Source of the DNA: Bidens hawaiensis | Taxonomy: Eukaryota > Streptophyta > Magnoliopsida > Asterales > Asteraceae | Direction of reading: 5' to 3' | NCBI GenBank assembly: GCA_021521415.1 | Contig: JAIQDT010014344.1 | Coordinates: 166,095 to 230,094 of the forward strand | Length of the DNA: 64,000 nt | Shown: positions 1 through 10,844 of the stretch, piece after piece | Layout: every line of letters begins with the position of its first letter | Position numbering within the stretch: position 1 is the first letter of the stretch | Translations under genes and position numbers: made by a program | The notes under the pieces: model-generated | Database searches by the model: none | What the model was told of the DNA's origin: nothing | The model's input: only the letters and a program-made list of their open reading frames with translations

Positions 1-201
1 AATTAATATATAACTAGAAAAATCACTCACAAGCTGAGCTTGTGCTAGAAAAACTACTCACGAGCTGAGCTCGACCTAGACAAACTACTCACGAGCTGAG
101 CTCGAGCCTTATAAATACAGCTCTAAACGAGTCGCACTCGATCTGGGCCCTCATAAATTAAAATGAGATTAGTTCAGGCTCGGCTCAACGCATCTACACC
201 C
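1..201. mobile_element. Truncated hAT-like element end
   Basis: Contains repeated 'gagctgagctcg' blocks and ends in 'ctacaccc', the kind of terminus seen on many plant hAT-type elements. The other end lies outside the window, so neither the inverted repeat nor the target duplication can be tested. No coding capacity is visible. Confidence 0.35.
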
Positions 202-210
202 TTGCATTAT

Positions 211-382
211 GGGGGTGTTTGGCTGAGCTTATTTTTTTTTGCCTTTTGCTTTTTGGAGGGGAAAAATGTCCAAAATGCCCCTCCAAAAGCACCAAATTAA
301 AGGTTTTTTGCTTTTTGGATTGATATTTTGGACATTTTGACCCTTTAAAAAGCAAAAAAAATAAGCTCAGCCAAACACCCTC
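211..382. mobile_element. MITE with near-perfect terminal inverted repeats
   Basis: The left end GGGGGTGTTTGGCTGAGC and the reverse complement of the right end GAGGGTGTTTGGCTGAGC match over about 30 bases, with one mismatch at position 2. A 3 bp direct repeat TAT flanks it (208-210 and 383-385). At 172 bp it would fold almost completely. The short ORF read through it is an artefact of the fold-back sequence. Confidence 0.75.
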
Positions 383-385
383 TAT

Positions 386-673
386 ATTTAGCAATTATTT
401 CTATGGAAAAGTTATTACTCAGTGTTTGTCAATCATTTAATTCAGTTGACACTTAGAGATTAAATTGATTATATGCACACTCTTTGTCTTCGAATCGGTG
501 TATTTGATATGATTATTATGACTGATCATTAATTATGTGACCAACATTGACTATGTTTGATATCCGTTGGCTATTAACGACCATAACTTACAATAAATAA
601 TTATGATCGTTCATCAAGGATCCTAACCAACCATCAATGACCCATATATATCTATCGTCATAGACCCTATATG
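386..673. other. AT-rich intergenic, ACCAT-rich
   Basis: No gene seen. The stretch is rich in degenerate 'gaccat/aaccat' motifs that resume at 1495-1529 and again at 5274-5480, which suggests one old low-complexity region later split by the insertions at 674 and 1530. Confidence 0.5.
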
Positions 674-1486
674 TAGGGGTGAGCAAAAAACGGTTCGGAA
701 CCGCAAGAACCGAGGAACCAGAACCAGAACCGAACCGGTGCCTCATAACCGTTAATGTGTGCTACCTTATGGTTCTCGGTTCTCATAATTTTCATTAAAT
801 AGTTCCTGGTAAAACCGGCGGTTCTAGACTTAGAACCGAAGAACCTGTATAAAAAACGTTTTAACTAAATTTACCAACCCCTTTTTTAATAGAGTAACTT
901 ATAAACCGGCATCTATTCAATCATTATTTAATTCAAATCTTCTTTTTTACGTTCAACACCTAGTAACCATGATCAATTTTGATTTGAGCTATCAAAGTAG
1001 TTTGCTAAATTGCGTACCCATACCCGTACATGTACCCGAAAGTACCCGTACCTATAATCAGTAAACTTGCGTACCGATACCCGTACCCAATAGACACGTA
1101 CATGTACAAGTACGGGTACTAAGCAGGTACGAGTACGGGTATTTAGGAAAAAAAAGCTCATCCCTAGTTTGATATGATATAAAATGTTATGATCTTCATT
1201 TAATCTATCGTTGCTAATGATTTATTTAACTTTAACATATAGGTTTTAATAAAAAATATAAAGTTGTTTCGCAATTTGCAAAATTTGCACAACTCATTTG
1301 ATAAATAAACGACCAAACCGGTTCTAGCCAGAACCGATTAGCGAGAAACGACTTTACCAGTTCTGGAACCGAATCGGTTTACTATAATAGGTTTCGTTTC
1401 CGGTTCTATTTTTAAGTCATTTTCGGTTCCGGTTCATATTCGGCTCCGGTTCGCTTCTCGCGATTCTGAACCGTTACATAGCCCTA
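674..1486. mobile_element. Non-autonomous hAT-like element with 8 bp TSD
   Basis: Perfect 8 bp direct repeats CCTATATG lie at 666-673 and 1487-1494. The element begins TAGGGGTGAGC and ends TAGCCCTA, giving short imperfect terminal inverted repeats. The interior is rich in GGTTC/GAACC and GTACCCGTAC motifs in both orientations. A second hAT-type end (reverse complement TAGGGATGAGC) sits inside near 1166, so a truncated element may be nested here. An 8 bp TSD is the hAT signature; no transposase is present. Confidence 0.75.
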
Positions 1487-1529
1487 CCTATATGAACATC
1501 AATAACCATAACTAACCATTTATTGACCA

Positions 1530-1939
1530 TGTAGGGGTATGGTACTAAACCCGGTTTTACGACCCTAAATTTATTATGTTTGGCTTATTTTGTTATATGG
1601 ACTAATACAATGTTATTGGGCTGAGGGGGTTTTGTGGAGGTAATCCTAACTGGGCTAGGCCCATTAGGGTACCATGATGGTGGTCATGAGGCCCCTTATA
1701 TAAGGAGGTCTCCACCTCCTTATTAGGGGTTGGTCATGCTCAATAAGAGCCACCACCACTTTTTTGTGTCTGTAAACAAGAGATCTTTGAGATTTCTTAG
1801 CAGTCACCTCCACACCCCCAAAAAAGCCATCGCAGGTCTCAAGCAGCTGGAGAAGAAGATCAAGTCGTGGTTCGTTCATCTCGAAAAATCCGTGGAAACA
1901 TCGTCATGGATCAGGTCAGATTCATCTCGTGTTTCGACA
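1530..1939 (+). repeat. 5' LTR
   Basis: Starts TG and ends CA, 410 bp. A TATA-type promoter (CTTATATAAGG, about 1695-1705) is followed by a leader, so U3 is roughly 1530-1725. The same TATA context occurs in the 3' LTR (5025-5035) and in the related element near 61215. Confidence 0.9.
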
Positions 1940-1940
1940 T

Positions 1941-1960
1941 TGGCGCCATCCGTGGGACGG
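1941..1960 (+). other. Primer-binding-site candidate
   Basis: The sequence TGGCGCCATCCGTGGGAC starts one base after the LTR. It resembles the TGGCGCC-starting sites used by many plant Ty3/gypsy elements. The tRNA was not identified. Confidence 0.65.
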
Positions 1961-2261
1961 CAATGAACCACGCTTCGCTTCTCGTCTCGGCCCTCCGATC
2001 TGTTCATCAATATCTCGGGTCTACGGTTTCTTCTTTCAGATATGTTCTATGGAAATCCAAAAATTCGTAGATCTAAAAATACTTCCAGATCTGGAAATAC
2101 ACAGGAAGAAATACCACCGAACTTTTGGGGAAAACCCTTAGATCTGTGCTTTTTCTAAGTGAAATATACCAAATCTAGTTATGATTTTTTCAGAATCTGG
2201 GTTCGTTTGAGCAACAGTCACACTTCATATTCATAGATCTATAAATCCTATTAGATCTGTT

Positions 2262-2300
2262 GGTTTTACATAAAACCTACCTGATGTGGATATTCAAAAT
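2262..2300 (+). other. Conserved leader block before the first array
   Basis: The block running from AGATCTGTTGG through TGATGTGGATATTCAAAA reads the same here and at about 61808, with copies again near 62628 (one visible T for C) and 63562 in the second family member. It directly precedes the GC-rich array each time. Its function is unknown; a packaging or dimerisation signal is one possibility. Confidence 0.7.
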
Positions 2301-2318
2301 CTCTAGATCGTGCGCGCC

Positions 2319-2741
2319 ACAGCGGGCCGCATGCGCGCCCCCGGCGATCACTACACGCCACAGCGGGCCGCATGCGCGCCCCCGGCGATCACTCTACGCC
2401 ACAGCGGGTCGCATGCGCGCTCCCGGCGATCACTCTACGCCACAGCGGGTCGCATGCGCGCTCCCGGCGATCACTCTACGCCACATCAGGTCGCATGCGC
2501 GCTCCCGGCGATCACTCTACGCCATAGCGGGTCGCATGCGCGCTCCTGGCGATCACTCTACGCCACAGCGAGTCGCATGCGCGCCCCCGGCGATCACTCT
2601 ACGCCACAGCGGGTCGCATGCGCGCTCCCGGCGATTACTCTACGCCACAGCGGATCGCATGCGCGCTCCCGGCGATTACTCTACGCCACAGCGGATCGCA
2701 TGCGCGCTCCCGGCGATTACTCTACGCCACAGCTCACGCAT
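2319..2741 (+). repeat. 41 bp GC-rich minisatellite, about 10 copies
   Basis: The ACAGCGGG phase marker recurs (with point variants) at 2319, 2360, 2401, 2442, 2483, 2524, 2565, 2606, 2647, 2688 and 2729, an exact 41 bp period with no indels. Each unit holds a GCATGCGCGC core. Because 41 is not a multiple of 3 and the unit lacks stops, long ORFs appear in several frames; these are not evidence of coding. Confidence 0.95.
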
Positions 2742-3000
2742 ATCACATGCTCATGAGGACAGCCAAAACCTATGCTCGCGGCGCATATCACATGCTCACG
2801 CATCATGCGTGCTCACGCGTGTCACGTATGCTCACGCATACCACATATGCTCACGCATCACGTATGCTCACGCATCACGTATGCTCACGCATATCACATG
2901 CTCACGCATCTCATATGCTCACGCATCACATATGTTATTGGGCTTCACGTATGCTCATGCATATTAGATGCTCACGAATCATGCACGCTCACGCACCACA
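2732..3000 (+). repeat. ATGCTCACGCAT-type short tandem array
   Basis: Degenerate units of about 17-20 bp built on 'atgctcacgcatcac'. The related element at 61 kb has a 17 bp 'catgctcaagca' array in the same order after its GC-rich array, so the module is ancestral to the family. Confidence 0.85.
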
Positions 3001-3103
3001 TCCGCGCGTGAGAATAAAGGAGACATTGCGCAGGCCGCGCGTAAGCGACATAACAAATGAACAGTCTAATCCAAATCAGGATAAGAACAACCATGATTGT
3101 ACT

Positions 3104-3478
3104 CACATGGCTACACGCCATACTTAAAGGTTGGGAATCCTCATAATATCCCATATGGCTACGCGCCATACTTAAAGGTTGGGAATCCTCATAATATCCC
3201 ATATGGCTACGCGCCATACTTAACGGTTGGGAATCCTCATAATATCCCATATGGCTACGCGCCATACTTAAAGGTTGGGAATCCTCATAATATCCCATAT
3301 GGCTACGCGCCATACTTAAAGGTTTGGAATCCTCACAATATCCCATATGGCTACGTGCCATACTTAAAGGCTGGGAATCCTCATAATATCCCATATGGCT
3401 ACGCGCCAAACTTAAAGGTTGGGAATCCTCATAAACCCATAGGCCACGCGCCAAACTTAAAGGTTGGGCACACCTCAT
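3104..3478 (+). repeat. 48 bp tandem array, about 7-8 copies
   Basis: The phase marker 'gggaatcctc' recurs every 48 bp (for example 3133 and 3181). The unit is a multiple of three, so an open frame on the plus strand repeats a 16-residue unit (core YGYAPYLKVG). No upstream start context or homology supports a real protein. The final copies are shortened and diverged. Confidence 0.9.
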
Positions 3479-3680
3479 AATTTGCCCGAGGATGGGAACC
3501 ATGCAATACATCCACTTTTAGTTGACATGTTTTTGCAGGTTCGGCTACGAGCCGCACAAACACCTATGACATCATTATTATTATCAGGCCATTTGTGCCT
3601 CCATTATTATTTTGAAAACAGGCCGGGATATTCATCCTGCGCGGAGGAGGCCCTTGTGGGCCAGTCATTATCATCATTTT

Positions 3681-4645
3681 ATAGCTCGTAAGACGCCTCG
3701 CGCGCAAGCTTTATTATTCATATAGCTCGTAAGATGCCTCGCGCGCAAGCTTTTATTATTCTTATAGCTCGTAAGACGCCTCGCGCGCAAGCTTTTATTA
3801 TTCTTATAGCTCGTAAGACGCCTCGCGCGCAGGCTTTTATTATTCTTATAGCTCGTAAGACGCCACGCGCGCAGGCTTCATTATTCTCATAGATCCGTAA
3901 GTCGCCTCGCGCGCAGGCTTCATTATTTTTACAGCTCGTAAGTCGCCTCACGCGCGCAAGCTTTATTATTCTTATAGCTCGTAAGACGCCACACGCGCAG
4001 GCTTCATTATTCTCATAGATCCGTAAGTCGCCTCGCGCGCAGGCTTCATTATTTTTACAGCTCGTAAGTCGCCTCACGCGCGCAAGCTTTATTATTCATA
4101 TAGCTCGTAAGACGCCACGCGCGCAGGCTTCATTATTCTCATAGATCCGTAAGTCGCCTCGCGCGCAGGCTTCATTATTTTTACAGCTCGTAAGTCGCCT
4201 CACGCGCGCAAGCTTTATTATTCATATAGCTCGTAAGACGCCACGCGCGCAGGCTTCATTATTCTCATAGATCCGTAAGTCGCCTCGCGCGCAGGCTTCA
4301 TTATTTTTACAGCTCGTAAGTTGCCTCACGCGCGCAAGCTTTATTATTCATATAGCTCGTAAGACGCCTCGCGCGCAAGCTTTTATTATTCTTATAGCTC
4401 GTAAGACGCCACGTGCGCAGGCTTCATTATTCTCAGAGATCCGTAAGTCGCCTCGCGCGCAGGCTTCATTATTTTTACAGCTCGTAAGTCGCCTCACGCG
4501 CGCAAGCTTTATTATTCATATAGCTCGTAAGACGCCTCGCGCGCAAGCTTTTATTATTCTTATAGCTCGTAAGACGCCTCGCGCGCAAGCTTTTATTATT
4601 CTTATAGCTCGTAAGACGCCACGCGCGCAGGCTTTTATTATTCGG
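3681..4645 (+). repeat. 42 bp array with 126 bp higher-order period
   Basis: About 23 units of roughly 42 bp (core 'gctcgtaagacgcc' with 'gcgcgcaagctt'). Three variants alternate; the variant marked by 'agatccgtaag' recurs at 3891, 4017, 4143 and 4269 (exactly 126 bp apart) and then at 4437 (168 = 126+42). This trimeric organisation implies block duplication of a three-unit segment. The frame stays open on the minus strand because 42 is a multiple of 3. Confidence 0.92.
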
Positions 4646-4859
4646 CGTGCTATATCTTATTCATGCTAGTGCACCATCATTATCATAAAAACCACAACAC
4701 GTCACCATCATGAAGAAAACCTCCCAAAACTCAAAAGACAATAAAGATAAGACCGAAGAAAAGGGAAAAAACCGCCTCACGCCTTAACACACCTCATAAA
4801 GTCCAGCGCTCCACCTAAACGCTTGCGCGCCCAGGAGCAACGCTGGACTTGGGGGGGCT
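4646..4859 (+). other. 3' internal region and polypurine tract
   Basis: Unique sequence between the last array and the 3' LTR. It ends in a run of seven G followed by CT at 4851-4859, the expected site for plus-strand priming. Confidence 0.6.
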
Positions 4860-5268
4860 TGTAGGGGTATGGTACTAAACCCGGTTTTACGACCCTAAAT
4901 TTATTATGTTTGGCTTATTTTGTTATATGGACTAATACAATGTTATTGGGCTGAGGGGGTTTTGTGAAGGTAATCCTAACTGGGCTAGGCCCATTAGGGT
5001 ACCATGATGGTGGCCATGAGGCCCCTTATATAAGGAGGTCTCCACCTCCTTATTAGGGGTTGGTCATGCTCAATAAGAGCCACCACCACTTTTTTGTGTC
5101 TGTAAACAAGAGATCTTTGAGATTTTTTAGCAGTCACCTCCACACCCCCAAAAAAGCCATCGCAGGTCTCAAGCAGCTGGAGAAGAAGATCAAGTCGTGG
5201 TTCGTTCATCTCGAATATCCGTGGAAACATCGTCATGGATCAGGTCAGATTCATTTCGTGCTTCGACA
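4860..5268 (+). repeat. 3' LTR
   Basis: 409 bp, TG..CA, nearly identical to 1530-1939. It is followed at 5269-5273 by the TSD GACCA. Confidence 0.9.
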
Positions 5269-5273
5269 GACCA

Positions 5274-5897
5274 TGTTTGAACATCGCTGACCATAATTAA
5301 CCTTAACATTCCCCAAATAACATTAAGAAATTTCGATACAGAAGGATCTTCCTGTTTCTGAATGTCTGTAATTTTAATTAGCCACCATTAATTGATCATA
5401 ATTAACCACGATTAACGCTAATTGTCTCAAGTGACATTTAAATGACCATCATTAACCAACGATGACATGAATTGACACTAGTCACCCATAATTGACCATT
5501 CACCGTATTTTTACGTATTTGATGAAAAATATAATGAATATATAAATATAAATAAATTTTATTCGGGCGTGAATTTTTTACACAACATAAAAAAACATGC
5601 AATTTGTGAGTTTGAGTTTGGTATAAGTGAGTTCGAATCAGTTGCAGGTGGAACACGCGAGCCTGTTTAACTAAATGATTTATGCTTGGATCAACCTAGC
5701 GGGTTCACTAGTTGACCCGTTTAGCACGACTATATTTATATATAAACACACATTAAATATCTTTATTAATAACGTAAATTGTTGTCTGGATAGTGAGTGC
5801 CAAAATTTAATATTACATATAAAGTTATCATGGGTCATTAAGTACTAGCATAGCTATAAGGATTATTATGGTTTGCTAGGGTGGACGGACCGCCTCT
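5274..5897. other. AT-rich intergenic
   Basis: Continuation of the ACCAT/ATTAACC-rich low-complexity region. No supported gene or RNA. Confidence 0.5.
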
Positions 5898-8662
5898 GGG
5901 CAGGGGCGAAGCATAGTGAGGGCCAGGGTGGTCCTGGCGTCCCTGTTTTTTGCACGGTAGTGTAAATTAACTCGTTTTTCGGCTGAAAATTTGTATATGT
6001 AATATAAATTCACCCGTTTCCGACTGAAAATTTGAGCCAGGCCCCCCTTCGTATATGGTTGTGTTAAAAAATACAATTTGAGTCCGACCACCGTTGTTTT
6101 CGTTCAAGCTTCGTTACTGCTTTCGGGCTGGGTTTCAAAGGGCGAGTCCTGGCCTGCTTCAGTTGTATTGCAGTTCAAACTTCAAATAGGTCAATTTGTG
6201 TGCCCTTTTATCGGTTTGATAAGCAAGAATGACTTAAATAGAGTATAGATTAGCTAGCGGCAATTACATATTGAAAATTTTTGTTTCCCGCCATTTACCC
6301 TCAAGGCTCACCACCAGCATCATATTAGCGGCAATCAGATCTTCAAAATTTTAGCCTCCATCTTCACTCTCAAATCGCATAACCAATTCACCCTCAAACC
6401 GCTTATCAGACCTGATTTCGGTGGTCTTCTCTGGTTCGATCTCCAGAAGGGTTCATAGCCAGAAGCTGTTCGGGTTCAATAGCCGATTAATAGTGGTTTA
6501 ATCGATGCTTCAGTCCTAGGTCAGTAAAAAAAGGAAACGATTATGTTCAGTTGATCAAGAATGTGTGATTGTATAGCTTATGTGCAATGATGCGTTTCTA
6601 TTATTTTTCCTGATTGAGTTGGGCCTTCGTGCTAATTTTGTTAGTTAATCCAATCAGTGGGGAGTCAAAATTGAATAGTCTGAACAATAAGCTTTTTTGT
6701 TTGGTAATCGAAGCCTATGCCTTCTTGGTTTAAGGAATTAGGATCTTTAATTTAAACAGAGAGTTTGATTTTTGTTGTAATGTTGCCATTTTCTTGCTTA
6801 ATTTGCACCCTCGATCCTGTTCTTCGCAATTTAATAGTGTTTACAAGGTCAATAGCACATAACTTTGGCGTGAAAAGAACATTATACATATAATTAAGTT
6901 CATATAGATAAGCCTACATGATTTTTAATTATATTCAAGCTAATACATAATGATCGTTAAGAGAGTTGAAGAATGAAACCCAATGTTTGGATTTTGAAAC
7001 CCGCACCGAACCGGTTCGACCAGGCCTGCAGGTCTTATTCAGGGTATTTAGGCGGTTTTCTAAAAAGCTGACGGGGTTTTGCCGTTTGCGGTCGGACAGG
7101 ACCCGGTAAACCACCGGTTAACCCGACATATGCTTTTTTTTAATTGAAAAATAATCAAAATGTAGTCAAAGTTTTTGTGTGGGAACTGAGAAGAATACCA
7201 AATTGAAAACAAATACATCAACACCTTAATTATATTTATTGTTGGCCCAAGGCTTATCAATACATGAAGCAAAAATAAAAGAAAAACAGGACATGGTAGC
7301 AGCTGAGGCGAAGAACAACGGCCGCAGTGGTGGTGTGTGATGGTGGTGGCAACCAGATCTTGAAAAGAATAAATAGAAGAAAGAAGGCTGCAGTAACGGT
7401 GTGTTTTAATTTTGGCTATAGTATTAGGGAACTTAAGTTTTATTTATTTTGGGTTAAAACTGGGCCATCTAAATTTTTCTTTATTATATTACTTATAACG
7501 TCATCCGGGTCGTCCGATCTCCCGGTCCGACAATAATATTTGATATTTTAGAACTGTTGATCTTTGGTCTTGTTTCAAGATTTTCAAACTGAATATTTGA
7601 TTTTTGTTTTTGTTTTTGTATTTGTAGGTCTGATGATGAATCAAACACAGCAAAAGAACAGGTTCCATCAAAAGGAAATAGGCATAACACGTTGCACCTC
7701 TACCAAAGTGATCATTAGGTTAAGTTCTTGACTATTTTGAATCATTTTTTATGACAGTAACTTAACTCTGGTTACATTGAAAGCTCTAATGTCTTATTAA
7801 TTGAAACCATCATAACCTGAACCTTGGTCTGTTACCCCGCTGATATGGTTTAAAATATACATATTATTATATAGATATTTCTCACAGTTTCAAATATTTT
7901 GAGCCAGTTTTTATTGAATATATTTTTATTTTGCTCGTAATTGGATTTTAAAGATTAAATTTTTAAACGAGCTAAATTAAAGTATTTATGCTAAACTTGA
8001 GACCAAAATGGCATCAAAGTAATAATTGGTGGAATAAATGGCCACATATTTTATGAAGTTTCATGCTCACATGCTTAATAAAAGATAAAATTTCACGTTA
8101 ACCATGCTCCAATTACTTATGATTTTTATTTTTTTACAAAGTGCAGGAGATCTTGTTGAACTATTTTAAATTGATCCCAAGGCTAAGCAAGTAAACAAAA
8201 AGAGAAAGAGAATTGGGCCTATGAAATTAAATTTGTTGGTGGAGTTTGGGAGTGGGGCTCAAGTTGGAGAGTTATTGAAAAAAAAACCCTACACTATAAT
8301 ATAATATATAGAGATAGAGAGAACCAGAGAGGATTGGGCGGCTACCGATTTTGGTTTGTCGTAAAGTATAAAGTACAACAACATAATATATTGAGCGGTG
8401 GGTTTTGTGTTTTCTTGGTGTGGACGTAAAAGCAAAAGAAAGGGAGCAGAACATATATAATATATCAAATTGAGGTTCCTGGGATTTTGGTCCAAGAGGC
8501 GTAGGTTAAAAAGAAACGAAAAAGGCAGAAGACTTACATAAGTCAATTGGGTGGCGCAGCTTTCGACACAACATCACATCAATTAAAAAAAAAGGCATAT
8601 TCTATTACTTTAAATTTTGATTTATGATTTATAAAGACATGGTATATTCTTGTTTTGTGATG
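5898..8662. other. Intergenic, probable TE debris
   Basis: At about 5901 a CAGGGGCGAAGC motif resembles the terminus of some plant hAT elements that encode TTF-type zinc-finger transposases, but no matching opposite end was found. Between 6240 and 8560 there are short ORFs only, none recognisable. GGTT/AACC-rich inverted motifs occur at 7000-7140 and 7500-7540. Confidence 0.3.
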
Positions 8663-8665
8663 TTA

Positions 8666-10795
8666 GGCTGAGGGGTGTGGGGGGCGCGAGAGGGGGCGCG
8701 AGTGGGGGCGCCAGCCAATAATATTGTGACGTGTGGCAGAGAGAGAAAGTTGATAAGATGGGTGTTGGTAGTGGTGCTCGCGCCCCGGGCCATGGTGTGG
8801 AGGGGCGCGAGAGGGGGCGCGAGCGGTTTATTTTTTTATTGTTTTATAAATGTATTAAAAAAACGTATTATTAAAAAAACTCATAAATTATTTAAAAAAA
8901 CACACATTTTTTTTAAAATTCAAATTACAAAAAAAAACATACTAAAAATTAAACAAACAATAATACTTAATAATAACACTAATCTAATACAAGATTCTCT
9001 GGTCGCCTCGCCCACAAATGTTCAACCAACTCATGTCGAAGATCCCCGTGTATCTCACGGCTCTTGATATTTGCTATGTTATGAAGTTTTTGTTGATCAC
9101 TGATTGTGGACGGTTGTGGCGGAATGTCACCTTGGTAGTTTTGGCATATAGCTTTGCCCTCGTCTTCTAACGTCATGTTGTGTAGGATAAGACACGTGTA
9201 GACGACGTCCATTATCCTCTCCCGAGTCCAATAACGTATCGGGTTCGCCAGAACATAATATTGTTTTTTTATAGCTCCAAAAGCTCTTTCAATATCTTTT
9301 CTAGCAGACTCTTGCTTCTTCGTAAAATACTTCCGTTTGTCGGCGACTGGATCTGTAAAAGCTTGAACTAACACAGCCCATTCGTTGTAAATACCATCGA
9401 CCAGATAGTACCCGTACTTGAAGAGTTCTTCATTTGCAACAAAAGATTGAGGTGGTTCAACCCCGTCGATAAGGTCGTTGATCAAATGTGACTGATCGAT
9501 AACATTAAGGTCGTTATTTGACCCAGCAACACCAAAAAAAGCATGCCAAAACCAAAGATCCTGTGACACCGCCGCCTCAAGTATGAGGGTCGGCCCTTCA
9601 TGATCACCACGGTGGAACTGACCTCGCCAGGCCGTTGGACACATAGCCCATCCAACATGCGTACAATCGATGCTACCTAGCATCCCAGGAAAACCATGTT
9701 TTTCTGCGTGCACCTCATATATGCGTTGGATGTCATACGTTGTAGGTTTACGCAGATATCTCCGAGCGTAAGTCGATATGACTCCTACGTACAATATATA
9801 TTAAAAAATGTAATAAATATTTAATAAAAAGTAAAATTAATGTTTTTTACCTTGGCAGAAAAAATGAAGGGATTCACGTGCAACCCTTTTCGACATCTGT
9901 AAATACTCATCCAAAGCGTCCGACGAGATGCCGTACGCTAGTTGACGGATAGCAGCCGTGCATTTTTGAAGAGGGGTAAAACCGGGAAGACCCCTAGCAT
10001 CCTCCCTTTGTTGGAAAAAGGGATACCGTGACTCTAAATCACTCGCTATACGCGTGAACAATTGCCTGCTCATTCGAAAACGAGTTCGAAAATCCGACTC
10101 CACGTATACCGGTTGAGGGCTAAAATAATGCCTCATCAAAGTATCGTTAGCACCCGATCGATCACGATCACGAGGTGGTGCTCTAACCCTCGGGAGTCGG
10201 GGTTGATGGGCTTGATTTTGCAAGAGATTTACCACGGCTGCGGTCAAAACTCCCCCTACATGAAGAAGCAAATCATCCTCTTCGGAGGAGTCGGAATCAG
10301 ACGAGTACGACGACATTATTTTTTAAAAAAAAAATGGGACGATGGGTTGTTTGGAGATTGAAGTTGTGTTTGATATGGTAAAAATGGGTTGATTTAGGGG
10401 TATTATATAGGATTTTGTAAAGGTTTTTTTAAAAAAGTTTGAAAGAAATGGGTAATATATAGGAAGTGTTGTATAAAGAAATGGGTAAGTTTGATGTTTT
10501 TTGAAGTTGTGTTAAAGTGTTGTATAAAATGGGTAATATATAGGAGTAGAAATTTTTTTTTTTTTTTAAAAAAATTAAGAGCCAACGACTCATTTATACT
10601 TTCAAACGGCTCTTTTTCACCATTCCCCATGCCCCTCACGCTCAACCTGTCCCGCGAACCCCCTGGCGCCTGCCTCTTTTTCCGCGCTCGCGCCCCTTTC
10701 GCGCCCCTCTCACGCCTCGGTGGTGTGGTCCTCGCGCCCCGGGGCGCGACCGTCTCGCCTCTTGCGCCCTTTCTCGCGCTCCGCACCCCTCAGCC
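8666..10795 (-). mobile_element. PIF/Harbinger DNA transposon, complete ends
   Basis: Terminal inverted repeats GGCTGAGGGGTG are present at both ends (left at 8666; right reads CACCCCTCAGCC, ending at 10795). Both are flanked by the 3 bp TSD TTA (8663-8665, 10796-10798) typical of the superfamily. The subterminal regions are rich in 'gggcgcgag' blocks. The only gene is an apparently intact two-exon transposase on the minus strand; the Myb-like ORF2 usually needed as partner is absent. The element may depend on ORF2 supplied elsewhere, such as by elements like 31388-33230. Confidence 0.93.
8979..10316 (-). CDS. PIF/Harbinger-type DDE transposase (HARBI1-like)
   Basis: Predicted to cut and paste PIF/Harbinger elements at TTA/TAA targets. 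Exon 1 is 10316-9851 and exon 2 is 9784-8979, with a short intron 9850-9785 (CCAAG|GTAAAA ... TACGTAG|GAGT); joining restores the family motif CQGVIS. The product is about 423 aa. Residues of the DDE catalytic triad are visible: D in GSIDCTHVGW, D in GSNNDLNV and E in KDIERAFGAIK. Exon 1 begins with an acidic serine-rich stretch and contains the helix-rich region (FRMSRQLFTRIASDL) usual before the catalytic domain. It matches the plant transposon protein family (Pfam Plant_transp-type). No stops or frameshifts were found, so it could still be active. The start at 10316 is the first Met of the open frame. Confidence 0.9.
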
Positions 10796-10844
10796 TTATT
10801 TATTGTTATGAGTAGTTAAACTTTTATGCTACCTAGGTTTTGGT

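Larger units (their letters stand above)
1530..5268 (+). mobile_element. Non-autonomous LTR retrotransposon filled with minisatellites
   Basis: Two direct LTRs (1530-1939 and 4860-5268) start TGTAGGGG and end TTCGACA, and perfect 5 bp TSDs GACCA (1525-1529, 5269-5273) flank the whole. A primer-binding-like site follows the 5' LTR and a G-rich polypurine tract (4851-4859) precedes the 3' LTR. The 2.9 kb interior holds no gag, protease, RT or integrase; it is four successive tandem arrays (41 bp, a 17-20 bp motif, 48 bp, 42 bp). It must therefore be mobilised in trans. The LTRs differ at about 7 positions in 410, indicating a fairly young insertion. A relative lies at 61053-64000. I cannot assign the family to a named clade. 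Confidence 0.9.

Noticed and set aside
2260..3127. Long overlapping ORFs of 148-235 codons rich in Arg, Ala, His and Ser
   Set aside because: They run through stop-free 41 bp and short tandem arrays in several frames at once; no start context, homology or domain.
2319..4645. CRISPR-like array
   Set aside because: The units are directly adjacent tandem repeats without unique spacers, in a plant retrotransposon.
8272..8546. Minus-strand ORFs of 60-85 codons
   Set aside because: No motif, no splice context, hydrophobic low-complexity translation.
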